Of a stretch of 23,694 bases of DNA, positions 1-7,698 are shown in pieces. Under the pieces are notes generated by a model. It saw only the letters and a program-made list of their open reading frames with translations. It did not search any database and was not told the origin of the DNA. Numbering within the stretch: the first letter of the stretch is position 1; each line of letters begins with the position of its first letter. The DNA comes from UBA8687 sp964564655 (lineage in GTDB: Bacteria > Nitrospinota > Nitrospinia > Nitrospinales > VA-1), in the NCBI GenBank assembly GCA_964564655.1, contig CAZMBO010000021.1, positions 1-23,694 on the forward strand. The letters are read 5' to 3'. Made by a program: the position numbers and the translations under genes.

Positions 1-704
1 CCATCGGGCGCAACCACCAGACTTTGCCCATCAAATACCAGTTCATCTTGACCCCCAACGAGATTGACATAAGCAATATGGGAGCGATAACTACGAGCAC
101 GTTGTTGAATCATTTTCTCCCGGGTTTTCCCTTTGCCCTTATGGAAGGGGGAAGAGGAGATATTTAAAAGTAAATCCACATTCCCTTGTCCACAAAGAAT
201 TTTTCCAGGCCCCGAATCTTCCCAGAGGTCTTCGCAAATGGTAATACCTAGCGTCGCTCCTTTTAAACGAAATCTAACAGGGGAATTGCCTTCATGGAAA
301 TATCTTTTCTCATCAAAAACACCATAATTTGGAAGGAGCATTTTTCGATAAGTGCCAACATGCTTGCCATCGGAAAGTAGGGCTGCAGAATTGTAAATTG
401 CTTTGCCTTTCTTTTCTGCAAACCCAATAATGGCTGTCAGTCCTTTAGAATAGCGACTGATTTTCTTCAGGTTTTTATCGCATTGCTTTAAAAAACTTTC
501 TTTAAGTAGCAAGTCCTCTGGAGGGTATCCAGTAACTGCCAGTTCAGGAAAAAGAACTACATCGGCCCCCATTCTTCTGGCTTTTTTTAAATGTTGTTTG
601 ATCTTGTCGACATTAAAATTAAAATCACCAACAACTAAGTTCATTTGGGCCAAGGCGATTCTTAAAATGACAGATGAATTAGGTTTTCTTGCTTTTGATA
701 TCAT
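1..704 (-). CDS. nadE: Glutamine-dependent NAD+ synthetase, N-terminal glutaminase domain (partial)
   Basis: Final step of NAD biosynthesis: the nitrilase-fold domain hydrolyses glutamine and passes ammonia to a C-terminal synthetase domain that amidates deamido-NAD. Only the first 234 codons are in the window; the gene runs off the left edge, so the ATP-binding synthetase half is not seen. The catalytic triad of the nitrilase fold is visible: Glu54 in FPELAVTGYPPEDLL, Lys121 in TYRKMLLPNYGVFDEKRYF and Cys157 in ITICEDLWED. The segment VNLVGGQDELVFDGQS near the cut end is typical of NadE rather than of a stand-alone nitrilase. The ATG at 704 is the first in-frame start and lies 12 codons before the family-typical LRIALAQMN beginning. 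No strong ribosome-binding site is seen. The gene is divergent from the one at 889. The family call is secure; only the missing half is uncertain. Confidence 0.95.
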   Translation of the reverse strand, partial: MISKARKPNSSVILRIALAQMNLVVGDFNFNVDKIKQHLKKARRMGADVVLFPELAVTGYPPEDLLLKESFLKQCDKNLKKISRYSKGLTAIIGFAEKKGKAIYNSAALLSDGKHVGTYRKMLLPNYGVFDEKRYFHEGNSPVRFRLKGATLGITICEDLWEDSGPGKILCGQGNVDLLLNISSSPFHKGKGKTREKMIQQRARSYRSHIAYVNLVGGQDELVFDGQSLVVAPD

Positions 705-888
705 TTTTTAAAAGGCGCTTGGGATTTCTTTTGATTTATAAACATTATTTCCCCGTATTTCTGAAAAAAACTATGGAAAATTTATAATGTATGCTGTTTC
801 CCAGATTATACTACAATAGATATTGATCATGATTATTTGAGATGAATAAATTTTTGTTAGAAGAAATTTAAATTACCACAGTTGACAA
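705..888. promoter_or_regulatory. Divergent intergenic region with candidate -10 boxes
   Basis: This AT-rich stretch of 184 bases separates the minus-strand nadE from the plus-strand gene at 889, so promoters for both should lie here. A perfect TATAAT occurs at 783-788 and a TATACT at 807-812, both in the orientation of the rightward gene. Neither has a good -35 hexamer at 16-18 bases, so the assignment is tentative. No operator-like palindrome stands out. Confidence 0.3.
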
Positions 889-1323
889 ATGACAGAATCC
901 AATCAAGCAGAAGAAAGTATCAAACACTCCATCCGCAAAAATGGTTTTCCTGGAAAAATTGTTCGCCTTCCCTTTAAACCGGTTTATGATGCCTGCAAAA
1001 ATCATGGAACAAATCTGTCCGATGTTTTGGATAATTTACAAGAACAACAAATATTTGGAAAAATTATTGGCAACCATGTTGAATTTCGCTCTCGAGAAAA
1101 GATCGATTTTAAGCCACCTGACTCTTCTTCAGCGAATGATTTTTCCTGGATTAAAGGAGCGGCAAGTAATTTAAAAGGATTTCAAGAAGCAGCAAAGGAT
1201 GCTATGGGAAAAATGACCCCGGAACAAATGCAGGAAATCCGCAAGTCGATTGAATCCATGAGCGATGAGGAAAAACAGAATATTTTGAAAATGTTCTCCC
1301 AGCGTTTTGATCCCTCAAAATAA
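889..1323 (+). CDS. Hypothetical protein, 144 aa
   Basis: I do not recognise a family. The protein is soluble in appearance, with no signal peptide or membrane segment. It has two parts. The N-terminal part, up to about residue 70, mixes basic and hydrophobic stretches (NGFPGKIVRLPFKPVYDAC, then VEFRSREKIDF). The C-terminal helical part, about residues 105-144, is rich in Met, Glu and Lys (MTPEQMQEIRKSIESMSDEE). That tail superficially resembles the DPM/STI1-like helical ends of chaperone-associated proteins, but the likeness is compositional and I do not infer a function. The ATG at 889 has no evident Shine-Dalgarno sequence. The next gene begins 29 bases downstream on the same strand, so the two probably share a transcript. 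It is likely real from its length and its natural amino-acid composition. Confidence 0.7.
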   Translation: MTESNQAEESIKHSIRKNGFPGKIVRLPFKPVYDACKNHGTNLSDVLDNLQEQQIFGKIIGNHVEFRSREKIDFKPPDSSSANDFSWIKGAASNLKGFQEAAKDAMGKMTPEQMQEIRKSIESMSDEEKQNILKMFSQRFDPSK

Positions 1324-1352
1324 AAAAATAAATTCATTCATCGAGGAAGTAG

Positions 1353-2212
1353 GTGTTAATTTTTGCTAAAGACATTGGCCAACGAGACCACATTCATGTA
1401 TTGGAAGACAAACTTCCAAATTTAAAAGGTTATATGGAATATCAAAGAAAACTGTTTCCATATACCATTATAAGAGCAGGATTAGATCTGGCTTATAAAG
1501 AGGTCGATGATATCCTCAGTTTTATCGATAATGATTATCGACCACCCACCGGCAGCAATCGGCAGGAGTATCCGTCGGATGTGGATCAGTGGTACCGCCA
1601 AAGGTTTCCTTGGTCTTCTGCATTTTTGAAAATGGAGGATATGCATTACACCTTGGTAACCCTAGTTAAAGCGATGGACTCCTTTCGGACCCACGAAACT
1701 GCCAATAGTTATCATTGGATGGTTTTGTATGATTCTGTGCACAATATTATCCTAGTATACAATAGCCTCATCCGTGAAAATCCCGATCAGTCCAGAGACA
1801 TCCATCTTAGCAGTGGTGTTAATGTAGACTTTGACGACTTCATAAATAACTACTGGCCAAATCTCGATTTCATGATTTTTTCTCAGGCAGACTTTCCGCA
1901 CAAGCGGCATATGCAAAGAAAGGAGTCCATTGAGGAGGCCATCAAACAACGCATGGCAGAAGGGGAGGAACCTTTGGCAGCACTTGAAAAGCTCCAACCT
2001 AATCTAAAACCAGATGCAGCTACATTAAAACTTCTACGAAGAGATCCTGTGGAAACCACGTTTCTTGAACTAACCAGTCATCCAGAAACAGGAAAGCAAT
2101 ATGAAAACCTCTATCAAAAAAATTTAAAAACCACTGAGCATGGAATAATCTCAATTATTGATTCTGACTATTTAGCCAATTGCGAATATTTTTCAAATCA
2201 AAAATCAGCGTA
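1353..2212 (+). CDS. Hypothetical protein, 3' end lost in assembly gap
   Basis: Unrecognised protein; 286 codons are visible before the frame enters the N run at 2213, and its true stop is not in the sequence. It starts at GTG 1353, supported by a good Shine-Dalgarno sequence, GAGGAAG at 1343-1349. No signal peptide or membrane helix is seen. The protein is rich in aromatic and acidic residues (RPPTGSNRQEYPSDVDQWYR, DFDDFINNYWPNLDFMIF) and looks like a soluble alpha-helical protein. A charged helical segment around residues 185-215 (RKESIEEAIKQRMAEGEEPL) may be a coiled coil or helical hairpin. It follows the gene at 889 by 29 bases. Apparent continuation of this frame beyond the gap is antisense to the TpsB gene and is not real. 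Coding status is well supported by the long frame and ribosome-binding site; function is unknown. Confidence 0.75.
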
Positions 2213-2312
2213 NNNNNNNNNNNNNNNNNNNNNNNNNNNNNNNNNNNNNNNNNNNNNNNNNNNNNNNNNNNNNNNNNNNNNNNNNNNNNNNNNNNNNNNN
2301 NNNNNNNNNNNN
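2213..2312. other. Assembly gap, 100 N
   Basis: Exactly 100 N, a conventional placeholder. On its left the rightward hypothetical gene is still open; on its right the leftward TpsB gene lacks its C-terminal part. TpsB family length (about 550-590 residues) implies 330 or more missing bases for TpsB alone, so the real gap must be longer than 100 bases if the join is right. Confidence 0.98.
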
Positions 2313-3642
2313 AACCTCCTATACCAAACTCTTCAGAAGCCAATAATTTATCTAAAGCGTATTGCCAGGAAACCGCACCCAACAACATCCATGAAGGAGC
2401 CAATGGCTGAAGACGAAGTGCCTTTCCAGAAAACTTTGTAAAAGAACTTCTGCCTTCGGGGTTAGATAGGTTTGGAAAACCTGATTCGCTGGCACCATGG
2501 AAACCAAGCCCCTGGCTCCAATTAATGCTTAATAAGTTGACACCATGATAGGTGTCAACGAAATCGTATGACAACCCTAGATTAGCGATGCGTAATTTAT
2601 CTCCCGAATCTGTTACGCCTAAAAATTGCGGAGTAAAATTCCTATGAGTAAAACTAAAATTCGCATATAGGTTTTCCGACCTCGATCGGATAAAAGGGTG
2701 GGCTGCTTTTAACGTGAAGGTGGTACTGCCCCTCTTTACCTTAAATTGTTCAAGATCAGCACCAGGTTGAGACTTACTTCCTGAAACAGAAAAATAAATT
2801 TTAGTTTCTTCGGAAGATAATGGCATCTCATAAAATCCACTAAAGAATCTCAACTCGTCGGTATGCTTAGCGACTACCCCTTGAAAGCCGATTCGTTCAT
2901 AAAGCCCTAACGGAGAATTTACATTAGCAATACTAGAAACCTGAATGGGCTCATTGAAACTTGAACCCCGGTTGTCAACACCCATTTCTCTATCATATTT
3001 TTTGCTTGTAAGAATTAGAGTCAGATCGGTAGCCCCTAACTGCACTTCCGAAGGCGTTAACACTGACTTCACCGATAATCCTGGCAAATCATCAACCAAT
3101 AGCAAATATCGTTCGAGATCTTTAGCAAGAAGCGGTTTAGAGTTTAAAAGTTGCTTGCGATAACTGCTAAGGAGTTTTCTAGGGCCGGAAACATCACCCT
3201 GAACATTGACTTTACCAACAAATCCTTCAATGATATCGATACGAATAATTCCCTTGTCGACTTGTTGAGTAGGAACAACAGCTTTGCTAAAAATGTAGCC
3301 GTCATGCCTGTACATATTTGTAATAGTTTGGGCAATTTCATACACATGCCTCAGGGAAATTCGTTTCCGCATGTATTTTTTAAATAACTTCGAAAATCTA
3401 TCCTTGTTGTAGAGTGTCGAACCTTTAATGATCATTTTTTGAAGAATGAATTTGACCTGTCGTAATTCTGCTGGAAACTCTGGTCTGAGATTGTCCTCAC
3501 GCACAAGTACTTTTTGGGCATTGGGTGTAATCTGCGCGAAAGAAGGCAAGACAAAAAAACCGCAGAGGAAAAGACTAAAAGCCACTGCTACAAGAAATTT
3601 ATTTTTGAAGTCCGCTGTAACCAAATTCAACACCTTACCCAT
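2313..3642 (-). CDS. TpsB/ShlB-type outer-membrane transporter of two-partner secretion (3' truncated by gap)
   Basis: Outer-membrane beta-barrel of the two-partner (type Vb) secretion family, which exports a large TpsA exoprotein across the outer membrane. The chosen ATG at 3642 gives a plausible signal peptide: positively charged n-region, hydrophobic core at residues 16-33 (FLVAVAFSLFLCGFFVLP), cleavage near SFA-Q at residue 36. A POTRA_2-like region (about residues 55-150) contains YNKDRFSKLFKKYMRKRISL, YRHDGYIFSKAVVPTQQVDKG and IIRIDIIEGFVGKVNVQG. The remainder is alternating barrel strands typical of ShlB/FhaC. The visible 443 codons stop at EEFGIGG, just where the conserved VRGY/F element of the barrel lid should follow, so about 110-140 residues lie in the gap. 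No cognate TpsA is visible. The frame stays open upstream of 3642 to the next gap, so a longer N-terminus cannot be excluded, but the signal peptide argues for this start. Confidence 0.88.
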
Positions 3643-4100
3643 CTTAGTGGTAAAAAAGAGCCTAAATTGAGGCCAAAATCGGCTCCAATAAAATCCTTCA
3701 TAAATATAAATAAAGGACTTGGGGTCCCAATTATTATGACTTCCATATGCAGTGCTCTTCGAAATTGTTCCCACGGCTTCAGTGATTTTCAGGTCATTTT
3801 CGAGCAAGCAAATTCTTTGAGAAATTGTNNNNNNNNNNNNNNNNNNNNNNNNNNNNNNNNNNNNNNNNNNNNNNNNNNNNNNNNNNNNNNNNNNNNNNNN
3901 NNNNNNNNNNNNNNNNNNNNNNNNNNNNATTTTGAGTACATAAAAAATTACAAAAAAGGGATCAGCCTCTAACATTAAAACCAAAAGGAAGTTAAGCTTT
4001 ATACCTCAGCTTTCCAAAATTTCATCTTTTAAACTGTATGCCCGGGATGTGGTATTCTTCGTTTAGTATTTTTTCTTTAAATCAAGTCGTTCACCGTTAA
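3643..4100. other. 458-base stretch without a confident gene, interrupted by a gap
   Basis: 3643-3828 lies upstream of the TpsB start. On the minus strand it is open in the TpsB frame for 62 codons, with no family resemblance and no strong ribosome-binding site, so it is more likely leader sequence than an N-terminal extension or the end of another gene. 3929-4100 precedes the phosphohexomutase; it is AT-rich, should hold that operon's promoter, and shows no convincing -35/-10 pair. A cognate TpsA gene, if adjacent, would have to lie mostly within the unresolved gap. Confidence 0.5.
3829..3928. other. Assembly gap, 100 N
   Basis: Exactly 100 N between the TpsB upstream region and the phosphohexomutase upstream region. 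It cuts no recognisable gene, so nothing in the sequence constrains its real size. Confidence 0.98.
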
Positions 4101-6149
4101 ATGAGTATACCTCGAAAACAAAGGCTACAAGGCACCGATGGCATACGTCGGGAAACAAAACTATCTCATATTTCCGATTGTAAAGGGCTCACTCCTCAGC
4201 AAGTTTTTTTGGAAAAGAGCTGGATCACTGAGCAGTTTATGGAGCTGTATGCTTATTCGTGTACAAAAAATCTGCCTAAAATAAAAACGACTAAAAATAT
4301 TGTGGTGGGGTGGGATCCTAGAGATCCTTCGGGGATTTTTGTTAATGCTGTCATAAAAGGAGTTCGAAAAGCAGGAGCTAATGCCCTTGTTCTGGGGGTG
4401 GTACCAACCCCGCTGGTACCCCTTTTTATGCTGCACAAAAAAGCCGATTGCGGAATTATGGTTACCGCATCACATAACCCTAATGATCAGAATGGGATAA
4501 AACTATTTTCGCCTTTTCATGGCATGAAGCCTTTACCATCGGATGATTTACAACTGACTCAATATGTTTTAAGGCAAAAATATTCCTCAATTAAAAGCGC
4601 GTTGTTAAAAGGAAAACGAAAAAATCTCAGGAAACAGGCTCTTAAACTTTTCTTTCAGGTTACCCTGAAAGCTGAAAATTCTTGGGTGGATGAATCAAAA
4701 GATTTTAAGAATGTTGTGCTAGTAGTTGATCCGGCCAACGGGTCGCTCACGGGTATAGCTAAAGAAATTTTTATTAAGGCCGGATTTGGAAATGTATTCG
4801 AGGTTAACGCGAAGTTAAATGGAAACGTTAATGTGTTTTCAGGCGTAGCTGATCTCGAAGGCCTAAATCAAATCACGGCCGGCCAAATAAAAAACCCTTC
4901 AGGATTTTTTCGCCGCCACAAAGCCATATTGAAATTATTCGAGGTGGGTCGAAAATATAAAGTACCCCTTAGAAAAGGTAACATGCGTGCAGTGGGAGCT
5001 ATTTTTGATGCAGATGCGGATCGCTTTTTTATGTTGGAGTATGACCCTTTTAAAGATCTTCTTTGGGTGTTGAGTGGCGATGAAACTGCTATTTTACAGG
5101 CCCAACATCTCTCTACTCGGTTTCCCGAAAAATATAAAGGCTCTTTATATATTAATACGGTAGAAAGTGATCTCAATGCAGCAACAGCCGCAGAAAAGAT
5201 GGGATTGAAACCTGAGATGACTGCTGTGGGTGATAAGTGGATTTTACTTAAAATTCTTTTAAAACAATTAGAACAAAAATCAAAACACCCAAATCTCTCT
5301 AAGTCAAAACGCCAGTCCTTCACGCGCGAAAAAAAGAAATTACACAAAACAGGAATTACGAGTATCGCTTCACTACAAAGACTTAGAGAAATTTTAGGAG
5401 AAATAAATGAGACTGAAGAAAAAGATGCTAAGCCAGTTCTAGCCGTGGGTAGCGAAGAAACCGGACATAATATTACCGAATCAAAATTTACTTCCCCTGA
5501 TGGGCAAACAGTCTCAATATATTCTGGAAACGGTCTCAAGAGCGCCTTGAATACTCTGGTTGCGACTGAACACCTAAATCTTTCACCAAAAAATTATTAC
5601 GCAAAAGTAAGTCGGCCTTTTAATCCGGGTTATAAAGGTAAGTTTTATGTTTACTACATTAATCAGGAATTATTTGTTCAAGGCTCAATAGCTTGGAAAA
5701 AGGTGAAGCGAGTTCTTACGCTCGCGGCTAAAAAAAGAAACTATCAGGTTGCGGTTCGAATTTTTCCTGAGGATCCCAATATGTTATATATCTCATTATC
5801 CGGGGGAAAAGCAGGCATATTTGTGAGAAACTCAGGTACCGAAAATAAAATTAGCCTCGATCTTCGGGGAAATAAATCGGATGCATCCAACCTAGAAGAA
5901 ATGGGGCAAGAAGCCATAAAAATACTTTTCTCCACTTTAAAAAACTACGATCATCATTTTTATAAGCTGGAATTATATGCTTTGAATCAAATTGCTTCAC
6001 AAACATTAAATGAAAAAGATTTGAAAATCGAAAAATATTCCAAAGCCAGGTTGGTCATTGAAATGCAAAAGCAAAGGATCATTGAAATGAGTCCCAAAGG
6101 CTTCCGGTTGACCGCTCTTGGTAAATGGTATGTGGAGAATTGTTTATGA
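4101..6149 (+). CDS. Alpha-D-phosphohexomutase (phosphoglucomutase/phosphomannomutase family), extended form
   Basis: Interconverts hexose-6-phosphate and hexose-1-phosphate to supply nucleotide-sugar synthesis; the exact sugar cannot be read from the sequence. The four family signatures are present in order: GTDGIR at 11-16; the catalytic phosphoserine loop TASHNP with Ser124; the metal site DADADR at 303-308 (usually DGDADR); the sugar-recognition loop GSEETGH at 450-456; and the phosphate-binding RNSGTEN at 576-582. The protein has 682 residues, while members usually have 445-580. The extra length is a Lys-rich insertion around 390-430 and a C-terminal tail from about 610 to 682. The tail ends SPKGFRLTALGKWYVENCL, which looks like a winged-helix wing and recognition region. 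Start is ATG 4101. The next gene's ATG overlaps its stop, indicating translational coupling. Confidence 0.92.
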   Translation: MSIPRKQRLQGTDGIRRETKLSHISDCKGLTPQQVFLEKSWITEQFMELYAYSCTKNLPKIKTTKNIVVGWDPRDPSGIFVNAVIKGVRKAGANALVLGVVPTPLVPLFMLHKKADCGIMVTASHNPNDQNGIKLFSPFHGMKPLPSDDLQLTQYVLRQKYSSIKSALLKGKRKNLRKQALKLFFQVTLKAENSWVDESKDFKNVVLVVDPANGSLTGIAKEIFIKAGFGNVFEVNAKLNGNVNVFSGVADLEGLNQITAGQIKNPSGFFRRHKAILKLFEVGRKYKVPLRKGNMRAVGAIFDADADRFFMLEYDPFKDLLWVLSGDETAILQAQHLSTRFPEKYKGSLYINTVESDLNAATAAEKMGLKPEMTAVGDKWILLKILLKQLEQKSKHPNLSKSKRQSFTREKKKLHKTGITSIASLQRLREILGEINETEEKDAKPVLAVGSEETGHNITESKFTSPDGQTVSIYSGNGLKSALNTLVATEHLNLSPKNYYAKVSRPFNPGYKGKFYVYYINQELFVQGSIAWKKVKRVLTLAAKKRNYQVAVRIFPEDPNMLYISLSGGKAGIFVRNSGTENKISLDLRGNKSDASNLEEMGQEAIKILFSTLKNYDHHFYKLELYALNQIASQTLNEKDLKIEKYSKARLVIEMQKQRIIEMSPKGFRLTALGKWYVENCL

Positions 6150-6919
6150 AAGACTTATCCCTGTTTTTTTCAGATCTGGACCGCGAACCTTATAGGACAA
6201 TATTTTCAGGGGTAGAACGGGTTTGGGACCCTTTAAAGAATCTGAATTCAATTGTGCAGGCATTGACTCAAAATAAAACCGGCACAAATTTATCCGATGG
6301 TGTTTATCTCGACAAAAATGAGAAGGGGTTATTCATGCAAAAATGGATAAAACTAGATCAGGCAGTTTACCTAAAAGAGCAGAATATTTTTATTGGCTCA
6401 GGAACTCAGTTGGAACCATCAGCCATTATTAAAGGTCCAGCGGTGATCGGTGAGAATTGCGAGATTCGCCAAGGTGCTTATGTTCGCGGAAATGTTTTTG
6501 CTGGTGAAGGTTGCGTGATAGGCCATTCTACGGAAGTTAAAAATAGCATCCTAATGGATCACAGTGAAGCAGGTCACTTCAATTATATTGGGGATAGCAT
6601 CGTGGGTCGCCATGTTAATATGGGCGCTGGCTCTAGACTCGCTAATTTACAGTTTCGGAACAAAGTTGATAAAGAAAAGGGTTATATTCTTCCTATTCAA
6701 ATTCCGTTTGGATCAGAAGATTTTAAAACAGACATGGAGAAATTAGGAGCTATTTTGGGAGATCATACAGAAGTGGGGTGTAACGCGGTCCTTTGTCCGG
6801 GAACATTGATTGGGAAAGGTAGTTGGGTTTACCCCAACTTAATGGTGCCTAAAGGGTATTACCAGCCAGCTACCGTCTTAATTCCTAAAGACCGAAAACC
6901 ACGTATCATTAAAAAATGA
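6146..6919 (+). CDS. Left-handed beta-helix (hexapeptide-repeat) protein, GlmU C-terminal-like
   Basis: A protein of 257 residues. The first 70 or so are helical and unassigned; the rest is a run of hexapeptide repeats of the LpxA/GlmU left-handed beta-helix fold (IFIGSGTQLEPSAIIKGPAV, IGENCEIRQGAYVRGNVFAG, then ILGDHTEVGCNAVLCPGTLI). The helix is interrupted by a loop at about 165-205 (SRLANLQFRNKVDKEKGYIL), similar to the insertion loop of GlmU-type acetyltransferases. There is no nucleotidyltransferase domain and no GxGTRM-type signature. It may acylate a sugar phosphate or be a non-catalytic partner of the mutase. Start chosen at ATG 6146 because GGAG lies at 6134-6137 and the ATG overlaps the mutase TGA in the classic ATGA arrangement; an upstream in-frame ATG at 6125 lies inside the mutase and is less likely. 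Confidence 0.87.
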   Translation: MKDLSLFFSDLDREPYRTIFSGVERVWDPLKNLNSIVQALTQNKTGTNLSDGVYLDKNEKGLFMQKWIKLDQAVYLKEQNIFIGSGTQLEPSAIIKGPAVIGENCEIRQGAYVRGNVFAGEGCVIGHSTEVKNSILMDHSEAGHFNYIGDSIVGRHVNMGAGSRLANLQFRNKVDKEKGYILPIQIPFGSEDFKTDMEKLGAILGDHTEVGCNAVLCPGTLIGKGSWVYPNLMVPKGYYQPATVLIPKDRKPRIIKK

Positions 6920-6923
6920 TGGT

Positions 6924-7427
6924 ATGAAAATGGACGAAACATTACCGGAAGAACAATCCAACCTCGATGCATTCTTTCAAATGTTTGATTGGGTGGGTGA
7001 AGATATTTCTGAGTTAAATGACGATGAAGAAAACGAAGTAGGTGGTTACGAATGTTTGTTCATTGCCTTTAACAATTTGCGCAGTTATTGCAAACAAATC
7101 GGTTTGGATTTTTGCATGATAGAAGAGCAGTATCTGGCATCTATCAATCCAGAGCAATCCGACGAAACTTTCTGGGATCACAATTTGGATGCGTCCTTTT
7201 CAGAACTCGATGAGCTGGCAGGCTTTGCTAAATTACTGGAAACGATAGAGAAAGGTTTTTCGGAGTACGAAAAATTTTGTAAAAAAAGTGATGAAATTTT
7301 TGATGAGTGGCATTGTGTGCTTATTATGCACTCTTTCCTGCAAAAATATTGCGAAAAGCTGGAAATTGACTACACACTTCTTCAGGAAGAAATTTCCGCT
7401 CTCCATTCGGAAATAGGAGAAGAATAA
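6924..7427 (+). CDS. Hypothetical acidic protein with internal duplication, 167 aa
   Basis: I do not recognise a family. The protein is strongly acidic and helical, with no signal peptide or membrane segment. Two segments of about 30 residues align without gaps at an offset of 87: residues 42-71 (YECLFIAFNNLRSYCKQIGL onward) and 129-158 (WHCVLIMHSFLQKYCEKLEI onward). Shared positions are Cys44/131, Ile47/134, Leu52/139, Tyr55-Cys56/Tyr142-Cys143, Asp62/149 and Glu68/155, with many conservative matches between. This points to a duplicated helical unit. ATG 6924 begins 4 bases after the beta-helix gene stop, so it is probably the last gene of that operon; a second in-frame ATG at 6930 is possible. 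A candidate hairpin follows the stop. Confidence 0.78.
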   Translation: MKMDETLPEEQSNLDAFFQMFDWVGEDISELNDDEENEVGGYECLFIAFNNLRSYCKQIGLDFCMIEEQYLASINPEQSDETFWDHNLDASFSELDELAGFAKLLETIEKGFSEYEKFCKKSDEIFDEWHCVLIMHSFLQKYCEKLEIDYTLLQEEISALHSEIGEE

Positions 7428-7449
7428 TTCCTCTCTGTAATTTAAGCCA

Positions 7450-7476
7450 AAAATCAGCTAATATTTTCCTGATTTT
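7450..7476 (+). terminator. Candidate hairpin terminator after the mutase operon
   Basis: AAAATCAG (7450-7457) pairs with CTGATTTT (7469-7476) across an 11-base loop, 22 bases past the stop codon of the preceding gene. The eight-pair stem is AT-rich and the T-run sits within the 3' arm, so this is a weak or atypical intrinsic terminator. Its position between an operon end and a tRNA promoter fits. Confidence 0.35.
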
Positions 7477-7522
7477 ATTAGATATTTCGGGGGCTTTTCT
7501 TTCCACTAAATTCCATATAAAG

Positions 7523-7531
7523 TGGTATATT
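7523..7531 (+). promoter_or_regulatory. Candidate extended -10 promoter of tRNA-Leu
   Basis: TGG-TATATT at 7523-7531 fits an extended -10 element (TGnTATAAT with one mismatch). Transcription would start near 7538, about 16 bases before the mature tRNA 5' end, a usual leader length. No consensus -35 box is found at 16-18 bases, which extended -10 promoters can do without. Confidence 0.4.
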
Positions 7532-7554
7532 TCTGCGAGTAATTAGGGCAATAC

Positions 7555-7636
7555 GCCGGTGTGGTGAAATTGGTATACACGCTAGTTTTAGGAACTAGTG
7601 CTTTCGGGCGTGGGGGTTCGAGTCCCTCCACCGGCA
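7555..7636 (+). tRNA. tRNA-Leu, anticodon UAG
   Basis: Reads as a complete class II tRNA of 82 bases. The acceptor arms GCCGGTG (7555-7561) and CACCGGC (7629-7635) pair perfectly, with discriminator A at 7636. The anticodon stem CTAGT (7582-7586) pairs with ACTAG (7594-7598), enclosing a seven-base loop with anticodon TAG at 7589-7591. A long variable arm (around TGCTTTCGGGCGTG) is typical of leucine tRNAs. The T arm contains GGTTCGAGTC. The 3' CCA is not encoded and must be added by the nucleotidyltransferase. It decodes CUA and, by wobble, other CUN codons. Confidence 0.96.
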
Positions 7637-7650
7637 CTCCCTATAGGGAG
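7637..7650. repeat. Perfect 14-bp palindrome abutting the tRNA 3' end
   Basis: CTCCCTATAGGGAG is a perfect inverted repeat starting at the first base after the discriminator base. It is followed by an A-rich rather than T-rich stretch, so it is not a standard intrinsic terminator; it could be a processing or stability hairpin for the tRNA precursor. Confidence 0.6.
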
Positions 7651-7698
7651 AAAAGACATTGTTGAAAGGCTCAACTTAATATTGTACGTCTGACTAGC

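Noticed and set aside
2313..2441. Continuation of the rightward hypothetical gene beyond the first gap
   Set aside because: It is antisense to well-supported TpsB coding sequence, and the gap is of unknown size.
2155..3984. A single 609-codon minus-strand frame reading through two N runs
   Set aside because: Both N runs have placeholder length, so phase across them is meaningless. Only 2313-3642 has TpsB content; the ends on the other contigs do not resemble the family (a TpsB should end with a C-terminal aromatic residue after the barrel).
4868..5539. Minus-strand open frame of 223 codons
   Set aside because: It lies wholly antisense to the phosphohexomutase metal-binding and sugar-binding regions and has no recognisable domain.
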